Source of the DNA: CAZELM01 sp964512995
Lineage (GTDB): Bacteria; CSSED10-310
DNA length: 64,000 bases
Assembly: GCA_964512995.1 (NCBI GenBank)
Contig: CAZELM010000006.1
Span: 1 to 64,000, forward strand
Reading direction: 5' to 3'
The position numbers were made by a program, and so were the translations under genes. Below are positions 38,401 to 47,779 of this stretch, in pieces; position 1 is the stretch's first letter, and each line of letters opens with the position of its first letter. The notes under the pieces were generated by a model, which made no database searches, was not told the origin of the DNA, and saw only the letters and a program-made list of their open reading frames with translations.

Positions 38401-39711
38401 GACTCCACCCGTAAATGTCATGGGATCAAACCCGGATTGAACCGTGCCGCTGTAGTCGTCATTCGCATAACACACCGTTTCCTGTGTGGGGCATCCATCC
38501 TGAATGATGAGGTAAGTATCAAAGGATGAACCCAACAGATCGATTTGTAATACGAGATCCTCGGGTGGTGTGAACATGTAGACGACATCGTTGGCGGGTC
38601 TTCCTGAGTTACAAGAATAATTGGTGATATTATTGGTGAACAGACATGTATCACCACTGTTGGAGTAGATATCACCACCACCCGAAACCCATGCGCTCAT
38701 ATCAACCATAAATGGATCGTTGCAGTAATCGCCAGGACCGGGAATCGGTGTTTCTGTGGGAACCGGTGTATCTGTCGGAACCGGTGAGGGTGTCGGTGTC
38801 TGAGTGATGACATTGTCGATGTTCAGAGCAAAATTCCCACAGGTCGTAGATCCGTAGGCTTCTACGATGATGTAGTACGTAACACCACCAGAAAAAGTCA
38901 TGGCATCGAATCCAGACTGGGCGGTACCAGCATAATCATCGTTATAAATGCATTCGGTTGCACTCGAGGGGCATCCATCCATGATGATCAGATAGGTATC
39001 AAACGATGATCCGAGAAGGTCGATCTGAAGATCCAGATCTTCCGGTGGTGTGAATGCGTAAATGACTTCTTTGGATGACCGGGTGCCGCCACAGCTATAG
39101 GTCGAATAATTGTTGGCATAGGAGCACGTGGTATCCGTATCGGTGTAGACATCACTGCTGCCAAATGTCCATGTACTCATGTCAATGGTAATGGGCGCGC
39201 TGCAATTGTTGACGATCGGTGTTGGAGTCGCAGTGGGAATACCCAAAGCAGTGACTTCGAGACAATAATCGCCATACCCTCCGGTTGAATAGGAATCCAC
39301 CCATACCCACACTTCGGCCTGAGTCGCTGTCCATGTATAGGTCATGTAACCATAGGTATTATGAGATAAGGAACTGCAACTGGGGTTGGCCTGAGTCCCC
39401 TGGCGGTCTACACAGAGAATCGCTCCGGTACCATCAGCAGCGCAGGACGTCGCAATGGTCCAGTCTGCATCGTATGAGGCTTCTGCGACAAACTGATACT
39501 GACCACCAATCGTCAAACCGGTCAGATGATAGACAACATCGAGTCCTTCATGTGTGGCTCCGCCGCAGTCATGATCATCGCCAGCTCCGGCAGTTGATCC
39601 GCAATCGCAAAACGGGACTGTTACAGAAAGTCCCGGACAGTTGGCATCCCCGACTGCCCATGCTGCGGATGAAATCAACATCAATGGAATTAATAACAAC
39701 CATTTCCTCAT
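35473..39711 (-). CDS. Secreted surface protein: PPC-like repeats, propeller segment, P-domain, C-terminal sorting helix
   Basis: ATG 39711 follows GGGAGGAAA and starts a signal peptide (MRKWLLLIPLMLISSAAWA). The 1412-residue protein has five or more pre-peptidase C-terminal-like modules, four of them nearly identical. Each contains EVIYAFTPPE, LQIDLLGSSFDTYLII, DGCP...CYANDDY and GGVTYYIF. They are separated by TPTPTPT linkers. A propeller-like segment lies between modules (VWDGCYNSATGTLEYSVNNG). Near the end is a proprotein-convertase P-domain (CGTETGISDVITVEGGEIYN ... GDWTLMVCDDLENDTG). The last residues, ATGPAGIGILVLAITTLL followed by RRK, form a sorting signal resembling IPTL-CTERM. It is presumably anchored at the cell surface. 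No protease domain is present. Its linkers match those of the broken FGE-repeat protein. Confidence 0.85.
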   Translation of the reverse strand: MRKWLLLIPLMLISSAAWAVGDANCPGLSVTVPFCDCGSTAGAGDDHDCGGATHEGLDVVYHLTGLTIGGQYQFVAEASYDADWTIATSCAADGTGAILCVDRQGTQANPSCSSLSHNTYGYMTYTWTATQAEVWVWVDSYSTGGYGDYCLEVTALGIPTATPTPIVNNCSAPITIDMSTWTFGSSDVYTDTDTTCSYANNYSTYSCGGTRSSKEVIYAFTPPEDLDLQIDLLGSSFDTYLIIMDGCPSSATECIYNDDYAGTAQSGFDAMTFSGGVTYYIIVEAYGSTTCGNFALNIDNVITQTPTPSPVPTDTPVPTETPIPGPGDYCNDPFMVDMSAWVSGGGDIYSNSGDTCLFTNNITNYSCNSGRPANDVVYMFTPPEDLVLQIDLLGSSFDTYLIIQDGCPTQETVCYANDDYSGTVQSGFDPMTFTGGVTYYVFVDAYGSTGCGSYILNIDNIVPPTATPTPVFCGAVGSCSGFNPVNGPYVWDGCYNSATGTLEYSVNNGAGIQAIYSLGTSDCSSVLVCQYEGFTGFTGSGLNRALAYDSTDGTYWTGNWDDAAIVHINCATSTVTEFAVGLSIAGMAMDNVNHHLWIITNSEPDMLYEYDVTSGTPTLLQSMAIPWMSMSGAYFGAGLDYNDGTNCLVALNQGTGFIETFVDLDPANTGTGGIAMGDYCHVTSGSSFPWGIALNPVAGTVWSIDILTNGDYFIAPYNLYENTMPSCAPQPTPSPTPVPPTPTPCVFCPEDGIPEGEPDCGNEYIDSYNGGCNSVPAVFQEIKCGEIICATSGNYLFAGGSYRDTDWFLFEVTEYSNVTWTVTAEFPSLIFVIQMLSEDYCSEYSVITSQTAEACAVNSVTVALGPGIYTLWAGPSVFSGYPCPSEYTAEVSCESIPTPIPTNTPTPIVPVGPGDTCAEPFAIDMTGWTAGGTDTYTNSGSTATFQNAYTEADYGCGTGLSSPDVVYMFTPPETMGLQIDLGGSAYDTKLVITDGCPASVSACYYNDDYIGVASGFDCMEFTGGTTYYIFIEGYAGSSGDYVLNIDVCQMPTPTPTPTITPTPTPMVPVGPGDACDEPFVIDISTWVPGGSDTYTDSGSTVGFSNFYTDYTCVAGRTSPEVVYAFTPPETMGLQIDLSGSAYDTYLVLTDGCPQGTVCYANDDYDGLASGFDCMYFNGGTTYYLFIEGYGGSSGDYVLNIDVCGTVPTPVPTATPTPLPPALCEVGTTYSSAPALAIPDNSCGTETGISDVITVEGGEIYNVAVQVNISHTWDTDLEFYLVHPDGMTQVLLAADLGHSGDDYMDTVFRDDAAVSITAGVPPFYGQFQPMEPLSAFTGLDAQGDWTLMVCDDLENDTGTLNSWSLCIDAAPVATPTPAETPTPAPIPATGPAGIGILVLAITTLLSISTLRRK

Positions 39712-40403
39712 GCTATTTCCTCCCTGGAAAAAGTGATTAAAAATACAAAATGCGAGAACCCTCGCGCTGAACGATAGTTTCAAAACTGTGATCAGAATAT
39801 TTCACTGACCCGGCAACCTGAATGAAACCCATCCACAAAATGAATGAAACCACCTGTCACATAAACGTTGCTACATTCAAAGAGATATTTGCCATGCTCC
39901 AGACTTCGGTGCCATTTTTTATGGCTCGATGGACAATCTTTGATATCACCATATGAAACAACGATACCGATAAGCAGTCATTCATGTAAACGGACAATCA
40001 CCGGCTACTGAGCCATTCCAATCTCTTAATCTTGTATACACGGTCCGCGTTGTCTGGTCAATATGCAGTGCCAATTTTTTAATTTCATTATTAACAGCGA
40101 CAATTCGCATCTTGACATGAAATTCTGAAACATTTCCAAGCTAAAAAGAACCGTGACTGGCCAAAACAGGCGGGGTAGGGGAATGCTTTAGATGGATTCC
40201 CGAACCCATGCCTATGCCAACCCTCATCCTCAATCCTTATCCCGGATGGAGAAAGATGTATGGGCTGACTGCTTTTTGGCATCATGTAATGAAACGATAG
40301 TGGGTACGGTTCAAGCCGAGATGGCTGTCATAAAATCGCCGCAGTTACACGGTCTTCCTTCGTGGTCTTCGCGTCTTCGTGTAAGGTTCCCGTTTAACTC
40401 CGC
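39712..40403. other. Long intergenic region
   Basis: No gene is supported. The part near 39720-40100 is AT-rich and should contain the promoter of the surface-protein gene. Near 40340-40385 is CTTCGTGGTCTTCGCGTCTT, a low-complexity word commonly seen as degenerate intergenic repeat in bacteria. Confidence 0.4.
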
Positions 40404-41012
40404 TTACAGAATATGCCTCCAGGCACGCGTCGTTCGTCTCATCACCTGTTGACACAGGTCGGACGACGATCGTGTTCCGGCCATACAGATGGTCGCCGCC
40501 ACTCCCAATCGCTCGCTGCCCCAACCATGAAAATCGGATCCACCCAGTTCCGCCAATCCCAGTGATCGGGCTTCCAGAACATTCCGCAACTCAAATGTGT
40601 TTCTCCGACCATTATACGCTTCCAATCCCATGGCACCGCAGTTCAGCAATATCGATGCAGGCAACCGCCGGGCTGGTGAAAAGGGATGAGCCACAACCGT
40701 GAATCCTCCCAACTGCCCGGCATACCGGGAATACTCCGTCGCCGTACCCAATTCAGGCAGGGGACCACCCGGAATCCCATAGAGGAGCAGGTGTAACTCC
40801 GGAAACATTTTTTCCGCTCCCGACAGGATCAAAAATGATTCCGGAACATCACGCCTGAGCGATCTGATTTCATCGTCTGTCCAGCAGTAATCATGATCCG
40901 TGAAAATGATACCATCCAGTCCGGCTCTGATAGCGCGATCGACAATCTGAACCGCCGGCAGTCCGGCATCTGCTGAATGCTCCGATGTATGAACATGAAT
41001 GTCGATCCGCAT
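40404..41012 (-). CDS. PHP-domain phosphoesterase
   Basis: This 202-residue protein consists of one PHP domain. The metal ligands are visible in order: DIHVHTSEHS at the N-terminus, IIFTDHDYCW, the Glu/His-containing central part (VVAHPFSPARR), and LAELGGSDFHGWG near the C-terminus. Members hydrolyse phosphoester bonds, including nucleoside bisphosphates and histidinol phosphate. This short stand-alone form resembles RNase AM/TrpH-type enzymes, but the substrate is not predictable. It lies 106 bases downstream of the propeller gene on the same strand. Confidence 0.85.
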   Translation of the reverse strand: MRIDIHVHTSEHSADAGLPAVQIVDRAIRAGLDGIIFTDHDYCWTDDEIRSLRRDVPESFLILSGAEKMFPELHLLLYGIPGGPLPELGTATEYSRYAGQLGGFTVVAHPFSPARRLPASILLNCGAMGLEAYNGRRNTFELRNVLEARSLGLAELGGSDFHGWGSERLGVAATICMAGTRSSSDLCQQVMRRTTRAWRHIL

Positions 41013-41118
41013 GAACCGTTTGACTCCAAAAGAACATGATCGAAATACAGGCAGAAACCATCTGCCGATTGCTTATAAATACTTGCCCTTCTCCGATCGA
41101 TATGGATATGAAGTGACT

Positions 41119-43110
41119 CTAATCGATCCGATCGCTGCAGGTTCCCAATCCCAATGCGCCGATAAAAATCCCCTGTGCATCTCCGGCTGTGACAGAACCA
41201 TCGCCATTGCAGTCGGCTGCACAAAACTCTTCCGGTGTGGGTTCGTATCCGGAAAGAGCGATGGCAAAAGCAGTCTGAGCATCCCCGGCGGTCATCAGAC
41301 CGTCACCCGAAATATCACCATTGTTGATACATTCCGTTTCATGAAGCGATGCCATATCGACAGACATCAGAACAGCCGAATGACCGCTGAACCAGCCGAT
41401 ACCATCTTGGTCGATCGTCAATCCGGTGAGTTCGGCCCGGGAACTGGATTGTGACACCATCCATTTTTCGCCATTATAATAAAGCAATTGACCACCATAC
41501 GCAGATGCATAGATTTCAGTTGAAGAGACGACATGGAACCGCTTGATATCATCCGTTGTCGGGCTGGAAACCGTCTGCCAGGATCCGCCATCAAAGTGCG
41601 CCAGAAATCCACCCGCACCACCGACCCACAGATCCCGTGAGGAGACGCCATCGATTGCATATAAAGTGACCGTTGTTTCCAATTCCGTCAGATTCCATTC
41701 GCTCCCGTCAAAATGCCGAACCCGCCCGTATTCTCCGGAAGCCCATACATCGTTTTCAGTAAACGCCCGGATGCTGACCAGCATCCCCGGACCCGGTCAG
41801 GTGCTGCTTTCAGAGTAGATCCGCCAGTCACTCCCATTAAAATGACATACGGTCCATTTGACACACGTCCCATCCGATCCTCCACCGGCAACCCATATAT
41901 TATCCTCAGCGATAATATCCAAATCAAAATAATCGTCCGAATTGCCGGTTTGAATGCTGTTCCATGAAATCCCGTCGGTATTGAACAGTGCGCCATCCTC
42001 GCCGGCTGCCCACAATCGGTTGTCATTATCGGGGCGGAGCCGATGGAATGTTGTGGGAGATGGCGGACCCATAAAAATAAACTCCGATCCGTTATATTCC
42101 CAGATGCGTCCCCGCTCACCGGCCAGGATGATGGAGCCGGTCGCCGGCATGATCGTCACGTCGTTGACATCCAGACCGCCCAACTGATCCTGATCGAACC
42201 GCTCCCATACCGATCCGTTGAAATGTGCGATAAATCCATAACGACCTGTAATCCAGATATCGCCTGGCGCATTCCATTCGATGGATCGAAATTCAATAAT
42301 CGGCAGTTCCGGATACTCCGCCAGAGTCCATGTTCCGTTCAACCGGTGCAGGATCACACCGGCCTCGCCGACCGCCCAGGCCTCGTCGTCATCCACTGCT
42401 GCGACTCCAAACAGGTTTGCTGTGGTTGGAGTGGATTCAAGCTGGAAACCGGAGCCGTTCCATCGGATGATCGTGCCCAGATCACCCACAGCCCAGGCGC
42501 ACTGAGCGCTGCTCGCGGATACTTTCCGGAGAAACCGGGAGGTTTGTGCACTGGTGTATTGCCAGTAGGATCCGTTCCATACTCGAACGGTTCCGAACAA
42601 TCCCACTGCCCATCCATGGTCTTCATCAAAGAATTCCACATCTTTCAGCGTCGCGGAAGTGCTGGATGAAAACTCTGTCCATCCGGAGCCATCATAATGG
42701 AATATTTTTCCGGAATCGCCACATATCCAGGCGGTACCATCCGGTAAGATCGATGCGCCGTAAAACCATGCCGTTGAGGCCGGTTTATTGATTTCCCATG
42801 CTCCCCGGTTCCTCAACAGAACATCACCACGCTCACAAACCGCGATTCCCGATTCACCGTTCAGGGAAATATCATTGATCCGTTCAAACGTTCGAAACTC
42901 CGGCATCACAAACTGCCCGTTGGAGTACTCCAGGACCAACCCGGCATCACCGCCCGTGGCCAGATACCCGGTATCGGATGTATCCAGTGCATACAGGTCA
43001 TTTCCCGCAGGCATCGGATTATGCCACTCCCAGAAGGATCTTCCCAAAGCCGGCCAGAATAAAATCAATCCCATGAGCGGGATCATTACCCATTTAGTTG
43101 CCATTCTCAT
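41119..43110 (-). pseudogene. Secreted beta-propeller / dockerin-like protein interrupted by in-frame TGA
   Basis: ATG 43110 follows GAGGG and opens a signal peptide (VMIPLMGLILFWPALG). The protein is built from about twelve repeats of 40-45 residues of the form DDDEAWAVGEAGVILHRLNG, typical of photosynthesis-stability-factor-like (YCF48/BNR) propellers. At 41797-41799 a TGA interrupts the frame. The same frame is open on the other side (PGPGMLVSIRAFTENDVWAS) and continues the repeats to a C-terminal dockerin-like EF-hand pair (GDISGDGLMTAGDAQ and DCNGDGSVTAGDAQ). As written, the product is 437 residues and loses the last repeats and the dockerin. It is either a recent nonsense mutation or readthrough. 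It could anchor with the FGE-repeat protein to a shared cohesin-like partner; none is seen here. Confidence 0.75.
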
Positions 43111-43477
43111 GTCAGTTCCCTCATTCGTTGATAGTCGGTCATCACGACCCACTTGCCTGTCTGAGGCTCTGCGAATCAGATGCCAAGATATCAAAATTGA
43201 TTAAAACAGTAAAGTTAATGTTATGACGGCATATTTCCGGAATGGTTGCATCGGCAGATTATCCGGATTTCATGCCGAAACTCCTGGAATAATCATGGTG
43301 ACTGGACGGGGGTGACACGAACGCCGGATGATCGGTTTCTTCGCGTCTGTCGGTTCGATTCCCGCCCTTCCAGGAATGACAGGGGTGTGTCATTGGATTA
43401 TATTATCTGAAGGAGCGGATGAATCCGTTGACCATTATCACGCCGATAACCATCATCAGGGAAGGGAAATACAGACC
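43111..43477. other. Intergenic region between the propeller gene and M3 peptidase
   Basis: The region separates divergent genes. The peptidase frame is open back to 43328 but without a ribosome site, and its upstream part (around ATTCCCGCCCTTCCAGGAAT) looks like an imperfect palindrome rather than protein. I see no RNA gene. Confidence 0.4.
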
Positions 43478-44998
43478 ATGACCCACACACCATTGATCAC
43501 CTCGGAGGGGAATTTCCGGGAGTTTCTGGATCGGATCGACCAGCAGTTGCATACGCTGGGAAAACGGCAGGCGATGGCGGAGTTCCATCGGCTGCTGGGT
43601 GAAGACCATGAGGATCTCTCCGTTTTGCATGGAGAGTATATGGCCATATTGCTGAATGAAACCAGCCGGAACACGATTGAAACGTGGAAAGACCAGTGTA
43701 CTGACCCCCGATTACGCCGCCGTTCGGTCATTTTCTCCAAAGTGTTCCGGGGGGCTCAAGTGGAGGCGGATCCGGAGCTGTTCAACATTGCGAATCCATT
43801 GGAGACGCGGATTATCAGCTTCCAGCCGGAAGTCGACGGCACGGTCATCTCCCGAAGTGACCATGGCAAAATACTCGAGTCCAGTCCGGACCGGGAACTC
43901 CGAAAACGGGCTTATTATGCCGGAAAACAACTGGACCGGGATATTGAATCGGAGGTGTTGCGCCTGTTTGCGGCCAGGAACACACTGGCTCAAAAAATGG
44001 GATACCGGGATTTTGTTCAATATGGCTTGGCGATGCAGGAACTGAACGAAGAAACGCTCCGGGATTTGTTCCAGCAGGTCAGGGACACCACCCAACCCAC
44101 ATGGGACCGGATATTGAAACAGGGAGCGGATGCGCTCGGAGTTGCCGAACTGGCGCCATGGGATCTGAACTATTACCTGAACAGCGTGATACCGGCTCCC
44201 AAACCGGAGCGGTTTCCGAAATCCCGGATACTCCCGACAATCCGACAGACGATCCGTAAAGCCGGTGGTGATCTCGACCAGCTTCCGATCCATGTCTATG
44301 AGCGCGATATTCCGTATGGTGGATTGTGTATGGGGATCGAATTCGGGAAGGATGTCCGGATCCTGGCCAATCCCCGGGATGGATTGACGTGGTATGATGC
44401 GCTGTTTCACGAGTTCGGTCATGGAATTCACAGTTGTCTCCTGGATGATTCCTCATATTTGGTTGCTGCCGGAGATCCGCCGTTTTTCTGGGAAGGTGTT
44501 GCCGGCATGTTTGAGCGGATCGTTCATGAGCCGGAATTCCTGGTGAAAACCTTTGATCTCACGTCTTCAGAAATCGAAAATGTGCTGATTCAGAACAAGC
44601 TTCAGCGGATCCGATGGTTCCGATCGATTGCCGTGGGGTGTCAGTTGGAGTGGGCGGTCTATCATGGATGCCCGGATCCTCATCAGACGGCCGCTGACCT
44701 GACAGAGGAATATCTGGGGATCAAAATGGAAAAAGGAGTTGGATGGGCCGGAAATACGCTTTACACGACGCATCCGTTATACAGTCAGAGCTATCTGCTG
44801 ATGGATGTCATGGCACTTCAGACGATCGAGTATCTGAAACAGACGTTCGGGCATTATCCGGGACCGGAACTTTTTGATTTTGTTGTGAATCACTATGTGA
44901 AACCGGCAGGCTGGATTCCATGGCACGAGAAGATCAAATCTGCGGTCGGATCGGAACTCAGCGCCGATGCATTGGGACGATATTTATCGATCGAATAA
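43478..44998 (+). CDS. M3-family oligoendopeptidase (PepF-like)
   Basis: This 506-residue metallopeptidase hydrolyses short peptides in the cytoplasm. The zinc site is HEFGHGIHS near residue 310, and the third ligand lies in FFWEGVAGMFERIVHEPEFL. The N-terminal helical domain (REFLDRIDQQLHTLGKRQAM) and the NTLAQKMGYRDFVQYGLAMQ segment match the oligoendopeptidase family, as does the substrate-binding Tyr region TTHPLYSQSY near the end. ATG 43478 follows AGGGAAGGG. A second, diverged M3 protein is encoded at 60914-62398. Confidence 0.9.
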   Translation: MTHTPLITSEGNFREFLDRIDQQLHTLGKRQAMAEFHRLLGEDHEDLSVLHGEYMAILLNETSRNTIETWKDQCTDPRLRRRSVIFSKVFRGAQVEADPELFNIANPLETRIISFQPEVDGTVISRSDHGKILESSPDRELRKRAYYAGKQLDRDIESEVLRLFAARNTLAQKMGYRDFVQYGLAMQELNEETLRDLFQQVRDTTQPTWDRILKQGADALGVAELAPWDLNYYLNSVIPAPKPERFPKSRILPTIRQTIRKAGGDLDQLPIHVYERDIPYGGLCMGIEFGKDVRILANPRDGLTWYDALFHEFGHGIHSCLLDDSSYLVAAGDPPFFWEGVAGMFERIVHEPEFLVKTFDLTSSEIENVLIQNKLQRIRWFRSIAVGCQLEWAVYHGCPDPHQTAADLTEEYLGIKMEKGVGWAGNTLYTTHPLYSQSYLLMDVMALQTIEYLKQTFGHYPGPELFDFVVNHYVKPAGWIPWHEKIKSAVGSELSADALGRYLSIE

Positions 44999-45136
44999 CT
45001 TCCGGGATTTTCATGGAAGTATACCGAAATCGATGATCCTGATCCCAGGATATGACAGGACTCTCCAGAAGGACATCTCCTTTATCCTGCCTCATCTGAA
45101 CAATCCGTTTTCGGAATCTTTTAAACGGAATGAACG

Positions 45137-45167
45137 GCAGGGTGTCTGGGGTTGTTTCCCTGCCGGT
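45137..45167. terminator. Hairpin between M3 peptidase and gyrA (possible terminator)
   Basis: CGGCAGGG and CCCTGCCG form an 8-bp stem with a 15-base loop, placed between two convergent genes. No strong T-run follows on either strand, so terminator function is tentative. Confidence 0.35.
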
Positions 45168-45216
45168 TCAGCCAAGTATCGCAAACCGAATCTTCGCAGC
45201 ATGTCACACGATCCGG

Positions 45217-47739
45217 TTAATCTTCTTCCAGTGGGAAGTCTCCATCGGAAGGGATCGACTCTTCCGGGACGGTTTCGAGTTCCATCGGCTCACCGGGTTC
45301 GTTGTTGTCGCGTTCGACAACCAACGCCACGACTCTGACCTTACCGCCGTCTTTTCCCACATCCTGCAGATGAACCCCCTGCGTCGATCGACCGATCGAG
45401 CGAAGGCTTTCCATGTCAACGCGAATGCGAATGATCTTACCGGCAGTCGTCACCATGAGAAACTCGTCATCGCCAAACGATTGGATAATACCGACAACCG
45501 GTCCATTCCGGGGAGTGACTTTGATGTTGATCAGCCCTGTCCCTCCCCGATGCTGATCCCGATATTCATCGATATTGGTTCGTTTGCCAAATCCATTTTC
45601 GGTGATGGTCAGAATCATGCTTCCCTCCCGAAGCACTTCCATTCCAACAACCGAATCTTGGGATTTCAGAGCAATCCCCTTTACGCCTTGTGTCGCCCGT
45701 CCCATGGGACGCACATCCGTCTCTTTAAACCGGATACTCATACCCATCCGGGTCGCCAGAAACACATCCTGGTCGCCATTGGTCAAGCGTGCGGAGATGA
45801 GTTCGTCGCCTTCTTCAATGATGATCGCCTTGATCCCGCCAATCCGGATATTGGCATAATCATCCAGTGCGGTTTTCTTGACGATTCCATTCCGGGTGGC
45901 CATCAGGATATATTGATCGGCATTAAAATTCTTGATCGGAAGAATGGCAGCGACTTTTTCGTCTGTAGACAGTTGCAGGAGATTTTTCAGTGAGCTTCCT
46001 TTGGCGGCTCGGCCAGCCTGAGGTAACTGATAGACTTTCAATTTATGGACAAGGCCTTTATCCGTAAAGATCAATATCGTATCATGTGTATTTGCGACAA
46101 ACAGGTGTTCCAGAAAATCATCTTCCTTTGGGATGATACCGGTTGCTCCCTGACCCCTGCGCTTCTGTGCACGATACAGTGACAAAGGATTCCGTTTTGC
46201 ATAGTTGTCATGGGTGATGAAAACAACCATATCCTCCTCAACGATCATATCCTCGAACTCAATATCACTGGCGTCTTCCAGGATAATCGTTCGTCTCGGG
46301 TCGGAATACTTCTGGCGTATTTCCAGGAGTTCTTCCTTGATCACGTTCATCAGCAATGCATCCGAGGCCAGAATGGCTTTCAGACGGCTGATTTCCTGGA
46401 GAATGTCCTGGTATTCTGCTCGGATTTTTTCTCGTTCCAATCCGGTCAGGCGCTGGAGACGCATATCGAGAATGGCTTGTGCCTGAATTTCGGATAATCC
46501 GAATCGCTCCATCAGACCCTGACGGGCTTCATCTGTTGTTTTGGAGGCTCGTATCAGGGCAATGACCGCATCGATGTGATCCAATGCGATGATCAGTCCT
46601 TCCAAAATATGCGCCCGGGCTTCGGCTTTCCTGAGCAGGAAACGAGTTCGCCGGAGAACAACTTCACGGCGATGCTGAACGAATTTTTCAAGAACCTGCC
46701 GGACATTGAGCTGTTCCGGGCGACCATCCACCAAAGCGACCATATTGACACCGAAATTGGTTTGAAGCTGGGTGTGTTTATAGAGCTGATTCAAGATCGC
46801 TTTGGTGATCTGATCTTTTTTCAGCTCAATAACGATCCGCATCCCGTCCCGATCGGATTCATCCCGGAGATCGGAAATGCCTTCCAGTTTTTTGTCCTTG
46901 ATCATCTTCGCGATCGTTTCAATCAGGCTGGACTTATTGACTTGGTACGGCAATTCCGTAATGATGATACTTTCTTTACCTGTTCGTTCTTTTCGTTCCA
47001 CAATGGCTTTGGCTCTCATGACAATAGAGCCTCTCCCGGTACGAAATGATTTATTGATTCCTTCTCTGCCATAGATGAATGCACCGGTCGGAAAATCTGG
47101 TCCCTTGATGCATGTCATGAGATTTTCAATCGAAGCTTCGGGGTTTTCGATGATCATGATCAACGCATCGATGACTTCACCCAGATTATGTGGAGGGACA
47201 TTGGTTGCCATCCCGACTGCAATACCGCTGGATCCATTGACCAGCAGATTGGGTATGGCTGCCGGCAGAACTTCGGGTTCAACGGTCGAATCATCATAAT
47301 TGGGAAGAAAATTGACGGTTTCTTTGTCCAGATCGCGAATCATCTCCTCGGATATGCGTGCCATTCGAACTTCAGTATATCGCATGGCTGCGGGTGGATC
47401 TCCGTCAACGGAACCAAAATTCCCCTGCCCATCGGCCAGCATATACCGCATGGAAAAATCCTGTGCCATCCTGACGAGGGAGTCGTAAATCGCCTGATCA
47501 CCATGGGGATGATAGTTTCCCATGACTTCTCCGACGACTTTTGCCGATTTCCGATACGGGCGATTGTAATGCAGCCCCATTTCGTGCATTCCATATAAAA
47601 TACGTCGATGGACCGGTTTCAGACCATCCCGGACATCTGGTAATGCCCGTCCGACAATGACACTCATGGCATAGTCAATAAACGCGGACTTCATCTGATT
47701 TTCAATCGTTACTTGTATTTTCTGTTCCTGATTGAGCAT
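45217..47739 (-). CDS. gyrA: DNA gyrase subunit A
   Basis: This 840-residue subunit cuts and rejoins DNA to introduce negative supercoils. Its N-terminal breakage domain contains ALPDVRDGLKPVHRRILYG and the active Tyr in AAMRYTEVRM. The quinolone-determining region reads HPHGDQAIYDSLVRMAQ, so the position of E. coli Ser83 is Gln while Asp87 is kept. The C-terminal wrapping domain has the beta-pinwheel repeats. Its GyrA box is imperfect (QKRRGQG against QRRGGKG), and a short acidic tail ends the protein. ATG 47739 follows AGAGGAT. The gene is last in the leftward dnaN-recF-gyrB-gyrA cluster, 40 bases after gyrB. Confidence 0.97.
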   Translation of the reverse strand: MLNQEQKIQVTIENQMKSAFIDYAMSVIVGRALPDVRDGLKPVHRRILYGMHEMGLHYNRPYRKSAKVVGEVMGNYHPHGDQAIYDSLVRMAQDFSMRYMLADGQGNFGSVDGDPPAAMRYTEVRMARISEEMIRDLDKETVNFLPNYDDSTVEPEVLPAAIPNLLVNGSSGIAVGMATNVPPHNLGEVIDALIMIIENPEASIENLMTCIKGPDFPTGAFIYGREGINKSFRTGRGSIVMRAKAIVERKERTGKESIIITELPYQVNKSSLIETIAKMIKDKKLEGISDLRDESDRDGMRIVIELKKDQITKAILNQLYKHTQLQTNFGVNMVALVDGRPEQLNVRQVLEKFVQHRREVVLRRTRFLLRKAEARAHILEGLIIALDHIDAVIALIRASKTTDEARQGLMERFGLSEIQAQAILDMRLQRLTGLEREKIRAEYQDILQEISRLKAILASDALLMNVIKEELLEIRQKYSDPRRTIILEDASDIEFEDMIVEEDMVVFITHDNYAKRNPLSLYRAQKRRGQGATGIIPKEDDFLEHLFVANTHDTILIFTDKGLVHKLKVYQLPQAGRAAKGSSLKNLLQLSTDEKVAAILPIKNFNADQYILMATRNGIVKKTALDDYANIRIGGIKAIIIEEGDELISARLTNGDQDVFLATRMGMSIRFKETDVRPMGRATQGVKGIALKSQDSVVGMEVLREGSMILTITENGFGKRTNIDEYRDQHRGGTGLINIKVTPRNGPVVGIIQSFGDDEFLMVTTAGKIIRIRVDMESLRSIGRSTQGVHLQDVGKDGGKVRVVALVVERDNNEPGEPMELETVPEESIPSDGDFPLEED

Positions 47740-47779
47740 GTTCTATCCTCTTTCATTCAACACGATGGTATGATCGGCA

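Noticed and set aside
40192..40452. 86-codon rightward gene near the PHP gene
   Set aside because: It is antisense to the 3' end of the PHP gene, includes low-complexity intergenic sequence and lacks a ribosome site.
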